Of a DNA stretch of 64,000 nt, positions 1 through 10,635 are shown in pieces (positions within the stretch are counted from its first letter, which is position 1; every line of letters starts with the position of its first letter). The translations under genes and the position numbers were made by a program. The stretch is from Setomelanomma holmii (lineage: Eukaryota > Ascomycota > Dothideomycetes > Pleosporales > Phaeosphaeriaceae). The notes under the pieces are model-generated. The model was not told the origin of the DNA. It searched no databases and saw only the letters and a list, made by a program, of their open reading frames with translations. The stretch is from assembly GCA_010015745.1 (NCBI GenBank), contig ML978177.1, forward strand, positions 62,001 to 126,000. Reading direction: 5' to 3'.

Positions 1-246
1 GCAAAGGAACGCTATGAGAAGCTACACGCAGAGGGCAAGACGGAACAGGCTCGCGCAGACCTGGAGCGCCTACGACTGGTCAAGGAGCGTCGTGAGGCGG
101 AGGCTGCACGCAAGAAGGCAGAAGCTGAAGAGCGTGCAGAGTTGGAGAAGGAGAAGGCAGAGCTCATGGAGCGCGAGAAGCGGAGGCGGGAGCAGGCTCT
201 GGGCAAGAAGGAGCGGCTGGCAAAGGGTGGAAAGAAGAAGGCCTAA
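1..246 (+). CDS. PP28/PDAP1-like phosphoprotein, 3' end
   Basis: This is the last 81 codons of a gene that begins before the window; the frame is open from base 1 and ends with TAA at 244-246. The peptide is highly charged and starts with ERYEKLH, then GKTEQARADLERL, followed by a long Lys/Arg/Glu/Ala helix. This order matches the C-terminal half of the casein kinase substrate PP28 (HASPP28/PDAP1) family, small heat- and acid-stable proteins of unclear function, linked to translation or RNA in other eukaryotes. The tail is lysine-rich (GGKKKA). The identification rests on the GKTEQA-type signature and the helix; the N-terminal half is not visible. Confidence 0.75.
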   Translation, partial: AKERYEKLHAEGKTEQARADLERLRLVKERREAEAARKKAEAEERAELEKEKAELMEREKRRREQALGKKERLAKGGKKKA

Positions 247-733
247 ACTGTAGATGTTGGTGCTTCGTTTTGCATAGCTTGCGTATGGACAATCTGCTAT
301 GGTAGGGCGCATTGGGACAGTCCTGAGGGCAGCAGATGGCTTTGCAGGCTTCGTGCGGCCTGCAGGATTCCAAGAGGACTTCAAATCAAATCACGAAATA
401 TGATGCCCAATGATTTCTCTCAATCCGTAGACTTCCAAGCTCTACGCCCTCCTGTGTGAGCCATAGTAAGTTATCATGCACGCCCTACAATACTGACATG
501 TACAAGTGTAGGCACCACCTTCATGTGCTCTTGAATGTTCTCTGCATGATACGAGCCCGCAAGTTGTGCCTTCAGCCCTTCCGCGCAGCTACGGCCGCAC
601 CCCGCCTCGCTTGAGACGCGACTTCGCGAACTCCGTCATCAATTGCTTCTCTACATAAACACCGCCATGGCGCCATTGAAGCTTGCCACCCTGGCAAGCA
701 CTCGCTTTGCGTTCGATATCGGCATTCGCGAAC
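247..733. other. Intergenic region
   Basis: No coding region is supported here. It contains the 3' flank of the PP28-like gene and the 5' flank of the HNH-type gene. Pyrimidine-rich stretches lie near 575-660. Confidence 0.6.
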
Positions 734-1625
734 ATGGCTGAGCCCATACCTGTTGATGAGCAGTCGAATTATGAAACGTTCCGTGACTGTCTTAGCGAAC
801 CCGTGCTTAAAGCTCTCGCAATACCACAGGTGAAGCAGATGCCCAAGGAAAAGCGGCACGCGAAGAAGAACTCCAAGGACAAGAGGGGAAAGTATGATGA
901 AATCAAGGCAGACGTCGCTACTGTCCCAAATGGAGACGCGCAGGCATCAGACGCGGAGGATCTAGGGGAGTTCATTAAAGTACGCCAGCCTTCATGGCAC
1001 CTCAATTATCGACTAACATTGACAGTACCTAAGCAGTGTCATGTTTCCCTGCCTGCCAGCCGAGCTACGCGTTCTATCATACACGAAATACAGAGATTCG
1101 ACCTCTCTCCAAGACACCTACTCCACACCACTTTCCGCAAGCACGTACACCCGTCTCTTAGGCCTCATCTCGCCAGACGCAATTGATAGCCTCGAAAGTT
1201 ACGGCCTTCTGCCACCATCGAGCGACACGAACGACCAGCGAAATTTCCTCCTACCCGTTCTCAACACATACGCGAGTAGTGCCACCGCGCCGCCGCCCAT
1301 GTGGAGCACCACGCGAACCACTGAGTGCGAGCTATGCCAGCGAGACTGGGTACCCTTGACATACCACCACCTTATCCCGAGGTCGACGCACGATCGCGTG
1401 TTGAAGCGTGGATGGCATGCAGAGGAGAAGCTTAACAGTGTTGCGTGGCTGTGTAGGGCTTGTCATAGCTTTGTACATCGGCTTGCGAACAATGAGGAGC
1501 TGGCAAAGAGCTACTATACCGTGGAGCTGATCGGGGAGGGAGGAGTGGAGAGAGATTCGGACAAGCGAGCAGAAGTGGAGGGTTGGGTGAAATGGGTTGG
1601 AGGTGTGAGATGGAAGAGCAGGTAG
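734..1625 (+). CDS. HNH-type zinc-binding nuclease-domain protein
   Basis: Two exons, 734-979 and 1026-1625, encode 281 residues. The intron (GT at 980, AG at 1024-1025) is in phase 0. The start is ATG 734 (AACATGG context); an in-frame ATG at 683 would add 17 residues. The N-terminal third is lysine-rich and probably disordered. The C-terminal part carries CELC, then YHHLIPR, an Asn-containing segment (EEKLNSVAWLC), then CRACHSFVH. This is the Cys-X2-Cys...His-His...Asn...Cys-X2-Cys-His...His arrangement of an HNH fold with a structural zinc. Fungi have conserved uncharacterised proteins of this layout. Nuclease activity is an inference from the motif; the partner and the substrate are unknown. 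Confidence 0.8.
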
Positions 1626-1866
1626 ACAGGCTGCTTGCGTCTCATTCACTCTGAGCAAACGAAAAGCGCTTCTGGAAGCCTCCGGCCGCATTGATGAGAC
1701 AAAAGATCGCGAGCGGTGAAAACACAAGAAAGGGCAGGCAACGACTTTGCTCGCCTAGCTATAACAGCTCCTGCTACGCAAGAACCTAACCACTTGCAAC
1801 TTTGAAGCACTCCCAACACGATCCAGCGTTTTCTCTGCCATCGTCTACACTTCTGTATTCGCAAAC

Positions 1867-3143
1867 ATGTGCGAGGACGGCAGCAAAGACAACGCGCCTC
1901 ACCCCACCGAGGTGCAGAAGCCCGCTGAGCCCACCCCGACGATCAACCCGTGGTTGACGGCATCTCTAAGGCCAGGCCAGGCCAGATCTACAAACCGCGG
2001 ATGGTAGCAGTCAGTCGGCCCACTCAGGCCATCCGGCTGGTCAGCCAGATCAGCCGCTCTTCCCTTCGCTGTTGAGCGCGGGCCCATCTGCAGCGATGCC
2101 GACCCATACCTCCTCGACTTCGACATACAAGTCTTCCGGACTATTTGGTGGAGTGGTTCAGCCTCCTACCCAACAGCGTCCATCGCCTGAAATCAAGTTC
2201 GGTACCGCCCCTCCTCCGCAATTCGGACTGAAGACTGGTCATGGTCCTCATGGGACGGCCACAGGCGAGACGTTGAAGGGCCTATTGCCAGCTCATGTGG
2301 GTGCTCTGGCCGACGGAGGCTACATGAAAGGCTCGATCTTTGACATGTCTTCGCCTGCCGATGAGACTCAAGGATCTCGGGTTCATGACATCAGTGCTCG
2401 CATGAAGATGGTTTATCCCTTCAAGCCAGTCCGCATCACGGAGACCCAGACAGTCAAGTAAGTGGAAAGTTGTATCATAGATCGTGCGAAGACACTGACA
2501 CTGCAATAGTCTCGTTAATTCCTTCGTCTTAGACAAGGTTGGAAAGGCCGAGCACCGACGAACTCTTGCAGTACACGAGAACCTTGTCTCCGACCGCTCT
2601 TGGAGCCTCAAGGTCAAACTGGTCACCATGCCTGTTGAGAACAACCACAAGATCGTGTTGTTCGAGGATGCAGATCCGAAGGCGTTCGCACTGTATGTTC
2701 AGTACCTCTGCACCAGCCACGTCCCCAGCAAGCCAACAATCGGAGTCGATATCACAGAGCATACGTCCCTTTGCAACCTCTGCATACTTGCCAACGACCT
2801 CGACGATACCGATGCCCAGAACGCCGCGTGCGATGCCATTTACGCCAAGTCCACAGAAATCGTAGAGAACACCTACGATGCCCTACCGCACTGCGAACAC
2901 ATCAACCTCATCTACAAGAGAACTTCAGGACCCTGTGAGGCTCGTCGCTTGCTGGTCGACCTTTACACCCTCAAGGCCAACGGTGAGTAGTTGCGCAAAC
3001 ACAAGGACCACGTTCCAGAGCAGTTCGTGAGCGACCTCGCGCTGAGCTTGATGGAGTGCCGCTCTATCATGACAGGCAAGTTCTTCAAGCCGAAGGAACA
3101 TTATCACAAGGTGTCGCGGCCCGAGCAGATGTTCGAGGCGTAA
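1867..3143 (+). pseudogene. BTB/POZ-domain protein gene with frameshift and in-frame TAG
   Basis: The reading frame from 1970 to 2457 splices (GTAAGT at 2458, CAATAG at 2508-2509) to 2510-3143. The spliced product contains a BTB/POZ-like segment: HRRTLAVHENL, FEDADPKAFALYVQYL, then a helical C-terminal half. TAG at 2988-2990 interrupts it, yet the same frame stays open for 50 more codons to TAA at 3141-3143 with plausible sequence (RKHKDHVPEQFVSDLALSLM), which aligns in position with the C-terminal part of the BTB gene at 5599-6198. At the 5' end, the likely start ATG 1867 is in another frame; the two join around 1970 inside a 5-bp repeat (ggcca). If either lesion is real the gene is dead. 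A product of about 300 residues ending at the TAG is also possible. BTB proteins of this type may act as adaptors, but no partner is indicated. Confidence 0.6.
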
Positions 3144-3984
3144 GAGGGGGCGGTGGCGTTGCAGCAAGAGGCACGGCAGGGGCTGATGTGATATGGGTTT
3201 GGCGCGTGCGGACATTTTGACATTCATTGTTCACAAGCACTTTGGCATGGTGGCATTCGATGATCTAGCCAAGGCGTCCAGTCGAATCGATCGACTTTCA
3301 GCCTGATGAGATCTGGCGCAGGGCGTTCACAAGGGGTGGCGCAGATACGAGTGTATGTCTTGGTTATGGGGCCAAAACGTAGGGTCGCCCTTCCACACTA
3401 CACTTGTCTATCAAATGGATGCGCTTCGTTCACGCTGACCACCACTGAAGTATAGCTGCTGACAGTTGCTGAGGTTCTGTTTACCCGGTTGTTGGGTGAG
3501 ATTGGAGACATGGTGCACGCCCCAATATCGTGGCGCGTTTCGACCTCGCCGACTGGTGCTCTTAATCGAAGGGTTTCGATTACTGGATTTATTGGAAGTG
3601 ATTGCTGCGTGAGTTTTAACTTGACGTGTCCGTACCACTGAGCTCGTTTCTTGTTGTCGTTTCTTCTTGCTTGTCATACTCATTTCTTCTGCCACGTCCT
3701 GACATACACACAAGCGTCAGCGTACATATCCACCTCATCCGCAAATCCGCGCGCCCTCCGCTCTCTCCTCCCAATCTCTTTCACTCGAACTTTGACCACA
3801 TGTGACCTACCCTGCAAACAGTGCGTTTGCTCGACGACCTGTCCCATCTCATCCGCTTCACACACGTATATAGCAGCCTCCTTTGCCCAGGCCTTCTCCC
3901 ACGCCCCTCCGAAGTTATATCCTTCTCAGCCACCCACTTGAACTCTCAGACTCACTGTCCGCGACATCGTCCACATCCACGACC
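3144..3984. other. Intergenic region, pyrimidine-rich 5' flank
   Basis: No supported gene. The part from about 3690 to 3984 is C/T-rich, as is usual for ascomycete leader and promoter regions, and directly precedes the EthD-domain gene. Confidence 0.5.
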
Positions 3985-4883
3985 ATGGCCGACAACACTT
4001 CTCACCCCTGCCCCAACCATCTCATCCACCAACACACTTTCCCCGAACTCGGCATCGGCACTGGTGGTGGCTCAAATCAGCAACCATACTTCCGCGCGAT
4101 GGTGTTTTTCAACAAGAAACCAGGGTTGACGGACGGGTTCTTCCACGAGTATGTTCCGCGGCATGTATGGACTGCTTGTGAGATACATGCTGAAAAGTTT
4201 CAGGCATTGGAAGAGCGTGCATGCGGATTTGACGATGCAGGTTGATGATGTGGGCGTGGAGTTGGTGAGGTATGTGCAGGTAAGTACGATGTCTTGTATT
4301 TGATTTAGTTGCAGTGAGTGAGGTGGTGGGGAGGTGTTGCTTGTGGAGGTTGTGCTTGGCCTGTGTGGGCGGGGTGGAGCGTGGCTTCTGGAGTCAGGTC
4401 GCAGGACACATTGGAGACGAAGATCTGACGGGAGGTAGTTCCATCAAGAGCGTAAAGACATCGAGGCGATGGCGCCGCTGCTTGAAGCCAGTGGTGGTAC
4501 TATGAGCATTGCGCTGTATGATGGAGCCGCTGAGTTTCATGCGAGGAGTGCGGAGGCATTTGTGAGGTTTGTGAAGAATGTCTATGGCAGCAGTCATCTC
4601 GTTGGTAAGTTACTCATTGCTGCCGCAATGGCTTATGTCGGTAGTCCTGTGCTGAAGTGCTCCAGGCTGCGGCACGCGATTCGTCGACCTGGTGAAGGGC
4701 TACCACGTCATGGTCGGATATGACAACTTGATCTATGGGGCTGGCATCCCGGGCATGGGAAAGGATGGCATCATGCCTGGAGATTCAAGGCTGAATTACA
4801 AGAAGGTGGATACTGAGGGCAAGGGCGAGAAGGGCTGCGAAAGGACGGACAGTGGCACTGAAGAGGTGTCCAGGACTGCATAA
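3985..4883 (+). CDS. EthD-domain protein
   Basis: Four exons: 3985-4148, 4204-4279, 4439-4604 and 4666-4883, encoding 207 residues. All phases fit; the introns start GTATGT, GTAAGT and GTAAGT and end in CAG, TAG and CAG. The spliced protein has the EthD/dimeric alpha-beta-barrel pattern: FRAMVFFNKKPGLTD, then FFHEHWKSVH, RYVQFHQE, a central YDGAAEFHARSAEAF, and GYHVMVGYDNLIYG near the end. Members of this family are small dimeric proteins; a few assist degradation of ethers or act in polyketide cyclisation, but most fungal ones are uncharacterised. The reaction cannot be named here. The last about 40 residues after GDSRL are charged and look like a lineage-specific tail. Confidence 0.8.
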
Positions 4884-5598
4884 ACTCGCTGCAGTGTCGC
4901 CAGCGTGGCGTTGGGCAGATTGCTTCTGCAAAGCCTGCGATAATCCTCAGGAGAGGAAGTCGTGGAGTTGATGTTTCGGCAATCTGGCATAATTGTCTTA
5001 TTGGGAGGCTATGGACCCGGAGCACTTAAAAACCATGGAAGGTCAAGAGTGATAGCGTGGTGGTCAATACTTGGCTCGTAATCAAAGCTTAGAGAACTGA
5101 CCTTGACCATCATCCTCAGCGGAGAAGACGGCACTGACAGATATGAGGGAAAATGATAGATTTCGCTTCTGTGTTGCCTTGGGTGAAGGGGACGAGCTTC
5201 ACAATGACCGCCGACGAAGAGTCAAGATAGTGAAAAGGAAGAACATGGAGGCAAGATCCAGGACTGCGCGTAGACTTGGCAGATAGCAAATCGTAGCATG
5301 GTTTGATCTGTGAAAACATCGAATTGAGACGGACCTGCGTCTTATATCCGTCGACTTAATGCTGTGGAAGAAATAGGCTACCGTAGATCTTGGTCGTTTA
5401 CCACTTCTGATGCGTCAGATCTGTTTGGAAATCGGGCGGTGACTGTGACTACTTGCGGCGCCATCCGCCCGCCGCTTCGTTTTACTCCCTCTACTGCACG
5501 CCCGTCGCCACTTGGCCAGACTCTTGCCCACCCCTTTCTCGCAGTTTCTTACAGTACCGCTCAGTGCCACGTAACCTCGAGGTGTCCATGGTCTTCGT
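4884..5598. other. Intergenic region
   Basis: No supported gene or RNA. It lies between the convergent 3' ends of the EthD-domain gene and the minus-strand BTB gene, so it should hold both terminators. Confidence 0.5.
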
Positions 5599-6198
5599 TC
5601 ACCCAATAGTCATGGCAGCCATAACATCGTGAAGGAAGTCATGATGATAATCCTCCGGCTTAAGGCCGTGAAGCCAACCGTCATGGCCAACCAGCATATG
5701 GCAATCAGTGAGGAAATCTCGGAGCGGATCTCCTGGTAGGGTGCCATCGTACACAAGCTTGACAGGCCCTCCGGTGGGGTAATATGCCGCCTCGTTCTTC
5801 CGGATTGTTTTACAATGATCCATAAAGGCTTTGACGACACCTGTCTTGCCTTGAAGATCCTGCAGCTTCTCGCAGAGGACGTAAAGCTTAGCCAGGTCTG
5901 TGTACTCCCCTATGACCAGTTCGTCCACTACGGCTTTCAGAGCTTCACCTGACAGTTCGTTGATATTGCCTGGGAGTGATTGGGCTGCCGGAATGTATCC
6001 TGTATAAAGGAGCTGCAAGTACAAGGTAAACACGGCTGGCTCGTCGTCAGGCAGCTTGACAACGCGTTCATCGCCTTCAAGCCATTTCATGTCGCTGTCT
6101 CCGTCGTCGCCGTAGCCCTTGAGCGCTTTATCAAAGAAAAGTGACCGAGCCGTGAGCAGCTCTTGGTGTACGAAGAACGATCTGACGTGTTCGTCCAT
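5599..6198 (-). CDS. BTB/POZ-domain protein
   Basis: The open frame encodes 199 residues. The N-terminal part is a BTB/POZ core: SFFVHQELLTARSLFFDKAL, an acidic insert, VKLPDDEPAVFTLYLQLLYTGYIP. The rest is helical and ends GDPLRDFLTDC... FLHDVMAAM. Compared with typical BTB domains the first strand is missing. In-frame codons upstream of the ATG, back to a TAA at 6231-6229, encode GSVVQVVVD, which is that strand, so the real start probably lies in a 5' exon that could not be placed, or the gene has lost its 5' end. The gene at 29053 shares the same C-terminal architecture. Such fungal BTB proteins may be Cullin-3 adaptors, but this is not shown here. Confidence 0.7.
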   Translation of the reverse strand: MDEHVRSFFVHQELLTARSLFFDKALKGYGDDGDSDMKWLEGDERVVKLPDDEPAVFTLYLQLLYTGYIPAAQSLPGNINELSGEALKAVVDELVIGEYTDLAKLYVLCEKLQDLQGKTGVVKAFMDHCKTIRKNEAAYYPTGGPVKLVYDGTLPGDPLRDFLTDCHMLVGHDGWLHGLKPEDYHHDFLHDVMAAMTIG

Positions 6199-6231
6199 AT
6201 CAACGACTACTTGAACGACCGATCCAGATTA

Positions 6232-7044
6232 AAAACTATACATTTATTCGTCAGATCTTGAAATGCTTATGATGATGCAACCTGTCTCACCCAAGAGCTT
6301 TCTCCTGGCTGATAAAGATACTTGACGCCGTGTTGGCTGCCATTGCTAAGCTCAGCTCCTGGGTTATGACGGGCTTCAGGAAGCGCAACGAGAGTGCCAA
6401 CTGCAAAGAACGATACCGTCAAAACTTTAAGTGCATTCTCTGAGTCTTGAGGCGCTGCAAGAGAAGATCACAAAGCAGAGGGTCGCGTATGAAATGCAGG
6501 GGTAAGTACCGTAAGAAGAGTGCTGTGAGGCTCCAAATCTAGGCGGACCCATTAGCCTCACTAAGCTCTTAGCTCGACACGTGATTTGTCTCGCGTTGCT
6601 GCAGCAGGAACGCCATATGCAGTACGCGATGAACGCTCCTTCTGCGAGGGACATACACGAGCTTTGTCGATACATGCGGTCATGTAAGCAAAACATGGAG
6701 TATCGTCACGTTCAAAGCTTGGATGCGCAAAGAAGATTCGCGAAGCATGTTTCATTTCGATCAAGATTGAAGCCATGGCCCCGGTACATTAGATCCAGCT
6801 AGATCTGAGCGCGCTGCTCGTGACTGTGAATGCGCTGGGCATGAAAACATCCGGATTACCCAATCGTGGTCTCAACGCCGATTAAACCCTCTGCGCCCGC
6901 CTACCCAATACACCATGGTATTACCAAAGTATGGTCGCCCTGCATTGCTGAGCCCTTCCGCGGCGCCAGTGTAGATATGTCTAGCCTTGCTTTGCATGCG
7001 GGGAGAGCTTGTGTACTGTTGTGATGTAGGATGGGTTCCTAATT
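6232..7044. other. Intergenic region
   Basis: No supported gene. On the minus strand, a short open stretch starting ATGGCAGCC near 6345 could be a 5' exon for the BTB gene, but no splice pair gave a consistent phase. Confidence 0.4.
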
Positions 7045-8197
7045 TCACTTAGCAGCTTCTTCAGCCTCCCTCAAAGCCTCTTCTTCGTCTTCATCAATAT
7101 CAAGCTCTGCATCATCCTCGGCTTCCTTCTTCTCGGTCTCATGCATCTCGACCTCTTGCTTTTCTGCCTCCTTCACTTGGGCTTCTTTCTTTTCAGCCTC
7201 CTTTTTCTCATCAACGTTCAAATCCCAATCGATGCCGCCGCCCTTGCCATATCGCTGCTCCAACCACTCGTTACATTTGGTAAAGTGATGGCAATCGAAC
7301 TGGCTTTGTTAGCGTGTGACACCACCAAATCCATATCACAAACTCACGAATCCTCTGGCCGCACTTAGCGGACTGGGATGCACACTCTTCAAGATGAGAT
7401 GCTTGTCGACCGGAATGCCCTTGGTCCTGTTCTGCGCTGGCGTGCCCCAAGCCAGGAACACAACGCCATTCGTCCTGACCTTCGCAACGGTATCAATCAC
7501 TCTTTGCGTAAGCAGCTCCCAGCCCTTGCCAGCGTGGGAATTTGCTTCGGCGCGACGCACTGTCAAGCAGGTGTTAAGGAGCAGCACACCACGATCTGCC
7601 CACGGTATGAGGAGCCCTCCCTTATTTGGCGGAGGCTTATAGTCGGGGTAATCGATCTTGAGGGCCTTGTAGATGTTCATAAGAGACGGAGGTGCCGGGT
7701 TCGGGGGCCGGATGGAGAAGCAGAGACCGTGGGCTTGGTTGGGCCCGTGATAGGGATCTTGGCCAGTAATGACGACCTTCACTGTGTTGAGAGGAGTGTG
7801 TCGTGACCTGCATCCGGGGTTAGTTGATCCCGTTGTTTTCCAGGTTGATCTGAGCTCACCAGGAGTACACATCCTTCATTGGCGGGTACACGACTTTTCC
7901 GCTCTTGAGCTCTTGCTTCAGAAACCTCTTGAGGTTGAGAAACTGCGTTGTGAGAAGGACATCCTGAAGATGTGGTAGCCAGCTCTCGTGGAGCGTGTCT
8001 AGCTCCAGTTGGAGTAGGTCTTTCTGCTCGTCAGTGAGCTTTGCAACCCACGCGTCTCTATCGAACTTTGTAGCAGCGGCTGTCTTCGCATTCGCACTCG
8101 GCTTTGGCGCGCCAAAGAATGCGGTGATGCTGCCATTGGTCTTGGGCTTTTTGGTTGCGTCTGTAGCCGCGGCGGCTGCTTTCCGCTTGAGACTCAT
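7045..8197 (-). CDS. UNG1: Uracil-DNA glycosylase (family 1)
   Basis: Three exons on the minus strand: 8197-7860, 7807-7348 and 7299-7045, encoding 350 residues with consistent phases. It removes uracil from DNA at the first step of base excision repair. The water-activating loop GQDPYHG is at about residues 128-134 (catalytic Asp130), the leucine loop HPSPLSA at about 256-262, and GLLIPWADRGVLLLNT and the C-terminal HFTKCNEWL also match family 1 UNG. The N-terminus has a basic KKPK stretch and SITAFFG, resembling a PCNA-binding PIP box as in nuclear UNG. After the enzyme domain a roughly 55-residue tail is built of repeated KEAE-type charged units, which is not part of the usual enzyme. The gene is divergent from the con-10-like gene. 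Confidence 0.95.
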
Positions 8198-8782
8198 GAT
8201 TGCGCTTTGAATGGTTCAATTGTGGAGAAAGAAGACAGGAATCACCTGGGAAAGCAAAGGAATGTATGTAATCGTGCGGAGATGACGCTTTTGCTTTTCC
8301 CGGCCCCAGACAGGCAGACGCGCTGCCGTCGAACGATGCGCCTTGTGGAATCCTCCGAGTCGCCGCGATTGCGATTGGCTGCGCGCACGCGTCGAGCACG
8401 TGCCGACGTGGGACGCGTTTTGCCAAGATCCATGATGTCAGACCCCTTCCACAACACCTTCGTTCTACCTTACAAGGATGCGAACAGGCTGACATGCAGA
8501 GTTCTCCACGACAAGCATTTATGCCTGCTGTAAGAGCAAATCAGATGCATACAGCATGTTTGATCGACAATGAGATGCCCCCGTGTGCGTTATGGAGAGT
8601 CGCTTGCCCCGTTTTCTGACGTGTGTTGCCTAGAGAGCAAACAGTGCTCGTGAAAGTAGGAGAGGAGGTATAAACAAGCAAATTATGCTATCTCTCGTGT
8701 TCTCTCAGACTCTACTCCCTCCATCCTCAACTCCGCCAGCAACTCAATACTTCTACTTATTCATCTAAGCAACACTACCACA
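8198..8782. promoter_or_regulatory. Bidirectional promoter between UNG and con-10-like gene
   Basis: This 585-bp region separates two divergent starts. Toward the con-10-like gene there is a TATAAA at 8669-8674, about 110 bp before its ATG, followed by a pyrimidine-rich leader. A TGACGT (CRE-like) sequence is at 8617-8622. The assignment is by motif and position only. Confidence 0.5.
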
Positions 8783-9383
8783 ATGGCTTCTTCTAATCCT
8801 TCCAACTTCGCCAACTTGCCCAAGGACGAGCTTCGTGAGATCGCTGCCAAGGGCGGCCACGCCTCTCACGGTGGCGGCGGTGCCCATGGCGAGGTATGAC
8901 ACCGTCGTAGCTCAGTCTTAATTCATGACTGCTAACCCACATTCCAGTCCCACGGCAGCGAGCACGCCGACCGCAACCCCGACGGCACCTTCACCAAGGG
9001 CTCCGAATTGGCCAAGGAGCTTGGAGCCAAGGGTGGTCACATCGCTCACGAACATCAGACCCACAACGCTGCAACCGAGGAGGGTGTATGTCTTCGAGGT
9101 ACTCAAAGAGCAAGCCACGGTCACTGACATGGAACAGCGCAACCCCGATGGCACATTCAAGGCTGGCAGCAAGCTCGCTCATGATCTTGGCGTCAAGGGC
9201 GGACATGCTGCTCATGAGCACCAGACTCATGATGAGGACAGTGGTGTGAGTTCTCTGCAGACTTGATGTCAGACACACGTACTTATGATGTCCTAGCGCA
9301 ACCCCGACGGCACCTTCAAGGCTGGTAGCAAGCTTGCGCACGATCTCGGTGTTCAGGGAGGTCATGCTGCTCATCAGCAGTAG
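8783..9383 (+). CDS. con-10: Conidiation-specific protein 10-like (KGG repeat) protein
   Basis: Four exons, 8783-8893, 8948-9085, 9138-9245 and 9297-9383, all in phase 0, encode 147 residues. The protein is hydrophilic and Gly/His-rich and consists of repeated units. After an N-terminal FANLPKDELREIAAKGGHASH come three units starting RNPDGTF and ending KGGH or QGGH. This matches the stress-induced KGG motif of Neurospora con-10 and bacterial GsiB-type proteins, which accumulate in conidia or under stress and dehydration; their biochemical role is not settled. Introns fall at the unit borders, so each of the last three exons is one repeat. The two last units are nearly identical, which suggests recent exon duplication. 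A TATA box lies upstream. Confidence 0.9.
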
Positions 9384-9757
9384 AGCCTCGCTATGGTGTT
9401 GATTGGTAAATCTCAGTCAACGCTGAGGACTCCACAGACGGCACCCGATAATGAGGTAATGACTCAGTGAGAAATAATATGAACACATAAACTTACAGAT
9501 CCTCATAAATCGTGTTGCTTGTTTCTTGCCATCTTACTTTCACCTCTTTTTATCGTAGCATCCTTTTCACGTCCACCGCTAAGACCAAGGCGTCGTTGCC
9601 AGAGGGGCCGCGGCTTCGGCCAACGTTCCGACCACGCCAAAGATCATGATATACTCGTCGATGACGGAACCTCAAAAACCGAATTGTCGGAAAAAGCAGA
9701 AAGCTCTTAGCAACTGAAGCCGGACCCAAGCACCTACATAACCCGTTTGGCACCAAT
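9384..9757. other. Intergenic region
   Basis: No supported gene. The 3' flank of the con-10-like gene and the 5' flank of the broken cysteine-rich gene are here. Confidence 0.4.
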
Positions 9758-10635
9758 ATGGCCTCATCTGAATCCAATGACCCTCGTGGTACTAAAAGAC
9801 GAGTCGGTAACAACTAAATCCACAACATCGAGGACGACGATGCCGCCGAATTGCAAGACACCACTCCGAGCTCCTACGATGCGATAATGGTCGCCCTCAA
9901 GGACCGATCAAAATACCATCCCAACGCACCCGTCACCGAAGTAAGACCCTTTCTCCACCCTCCACCCCATACACAAGCCAATAAATCATTCTGTAGAAGC
10001 CCCAGCGCCCCAACGATCTAGCCGACCAAAAATGCGTATGCACAACATCCTGCCCACCCAAGGGAAAGGGCCAGAAACCATACTGCTGCTCGTAACGGGG
10101 CGCGTCGTGCAGCGCGACATGCGCATGCAGCGGGTCGTGCGATAGTCTCTGGAACACTGCCGCAAAAGCGCGAATCTTCGGTGCTTCATAGAACAACGAT
10201 GGACAAGTTGTTCTCCTGAATGCGTGTTTCAAGCACTGGTTCGATAAGAATCGCGCCCGGGATCGCGTCACAGTCGAGGGTCTAGTGCAGAAAATCGTCC
10301 TGCAAGATGACTTGGAAGATATGGTCGATTGTGACAAAAACGTAGCTACATCCAAGGAGCAATGGGACACCGCCTCATCTCTACCCGCGAACGATCGCAA
10401 ACGGCGCAGATTAGCGTCCAGATTAGTTTGGTATGCATTTACAGACGATCGAGACTTGCTGGGAACAGGGAAAGGGATCGATGGCGGAAGGTGTAATACT
10501 CAATGTGTTGGGAGACGTGGGTGGAAGATCAGAATTGCTCGCATTGTTGGGAGTGTAAGGCGTGCATGGATTAGCGCGAATGGCATTGTAAAGTTTGTAA
10601 GAAGTGTCGGTATGGAGTTAGTTTGACGTGTGAGG
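9758..10635 (+). pseudogene. Cysteine-rich protein, degenerate first copy of tandem pair
   Basis: A two-exon frame (9758-9940, 9997 onward; GTAAGA donor, CTGTAG acceptor) has TAA at 9815-9817, TAA at 10093-10095 and TAG at 10189-10191, then continues open to 10626. Its cysteine cluster (KCVCTTSC ... CCS-stop-RGASCSATCACSGSCDSLW) and the following LNACFKHWFDKN align with the second copy at 10944-12166. Near the 3' end a different frame encodes CSHCWECKAC, a TAG at 10572-10574, then WHCKVCKKCRYG, which aligns with the zinc-ribbon-like end of copy 2, so an indel has also occurred. Two stops sit where copy 2 has CAG (Gln) and a Trp-containing segment, compatible with C-to-T changes. I do not recognise the family. 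Confidence 0.6.

Noticed and set aside
2988..3014. A 24-nt GTGAGT...ACAAG intron that would remove the in-frame TAG of the first BTB gene
   Set aside because: Far below the usual minimum intron length for fungi and without a branch site.
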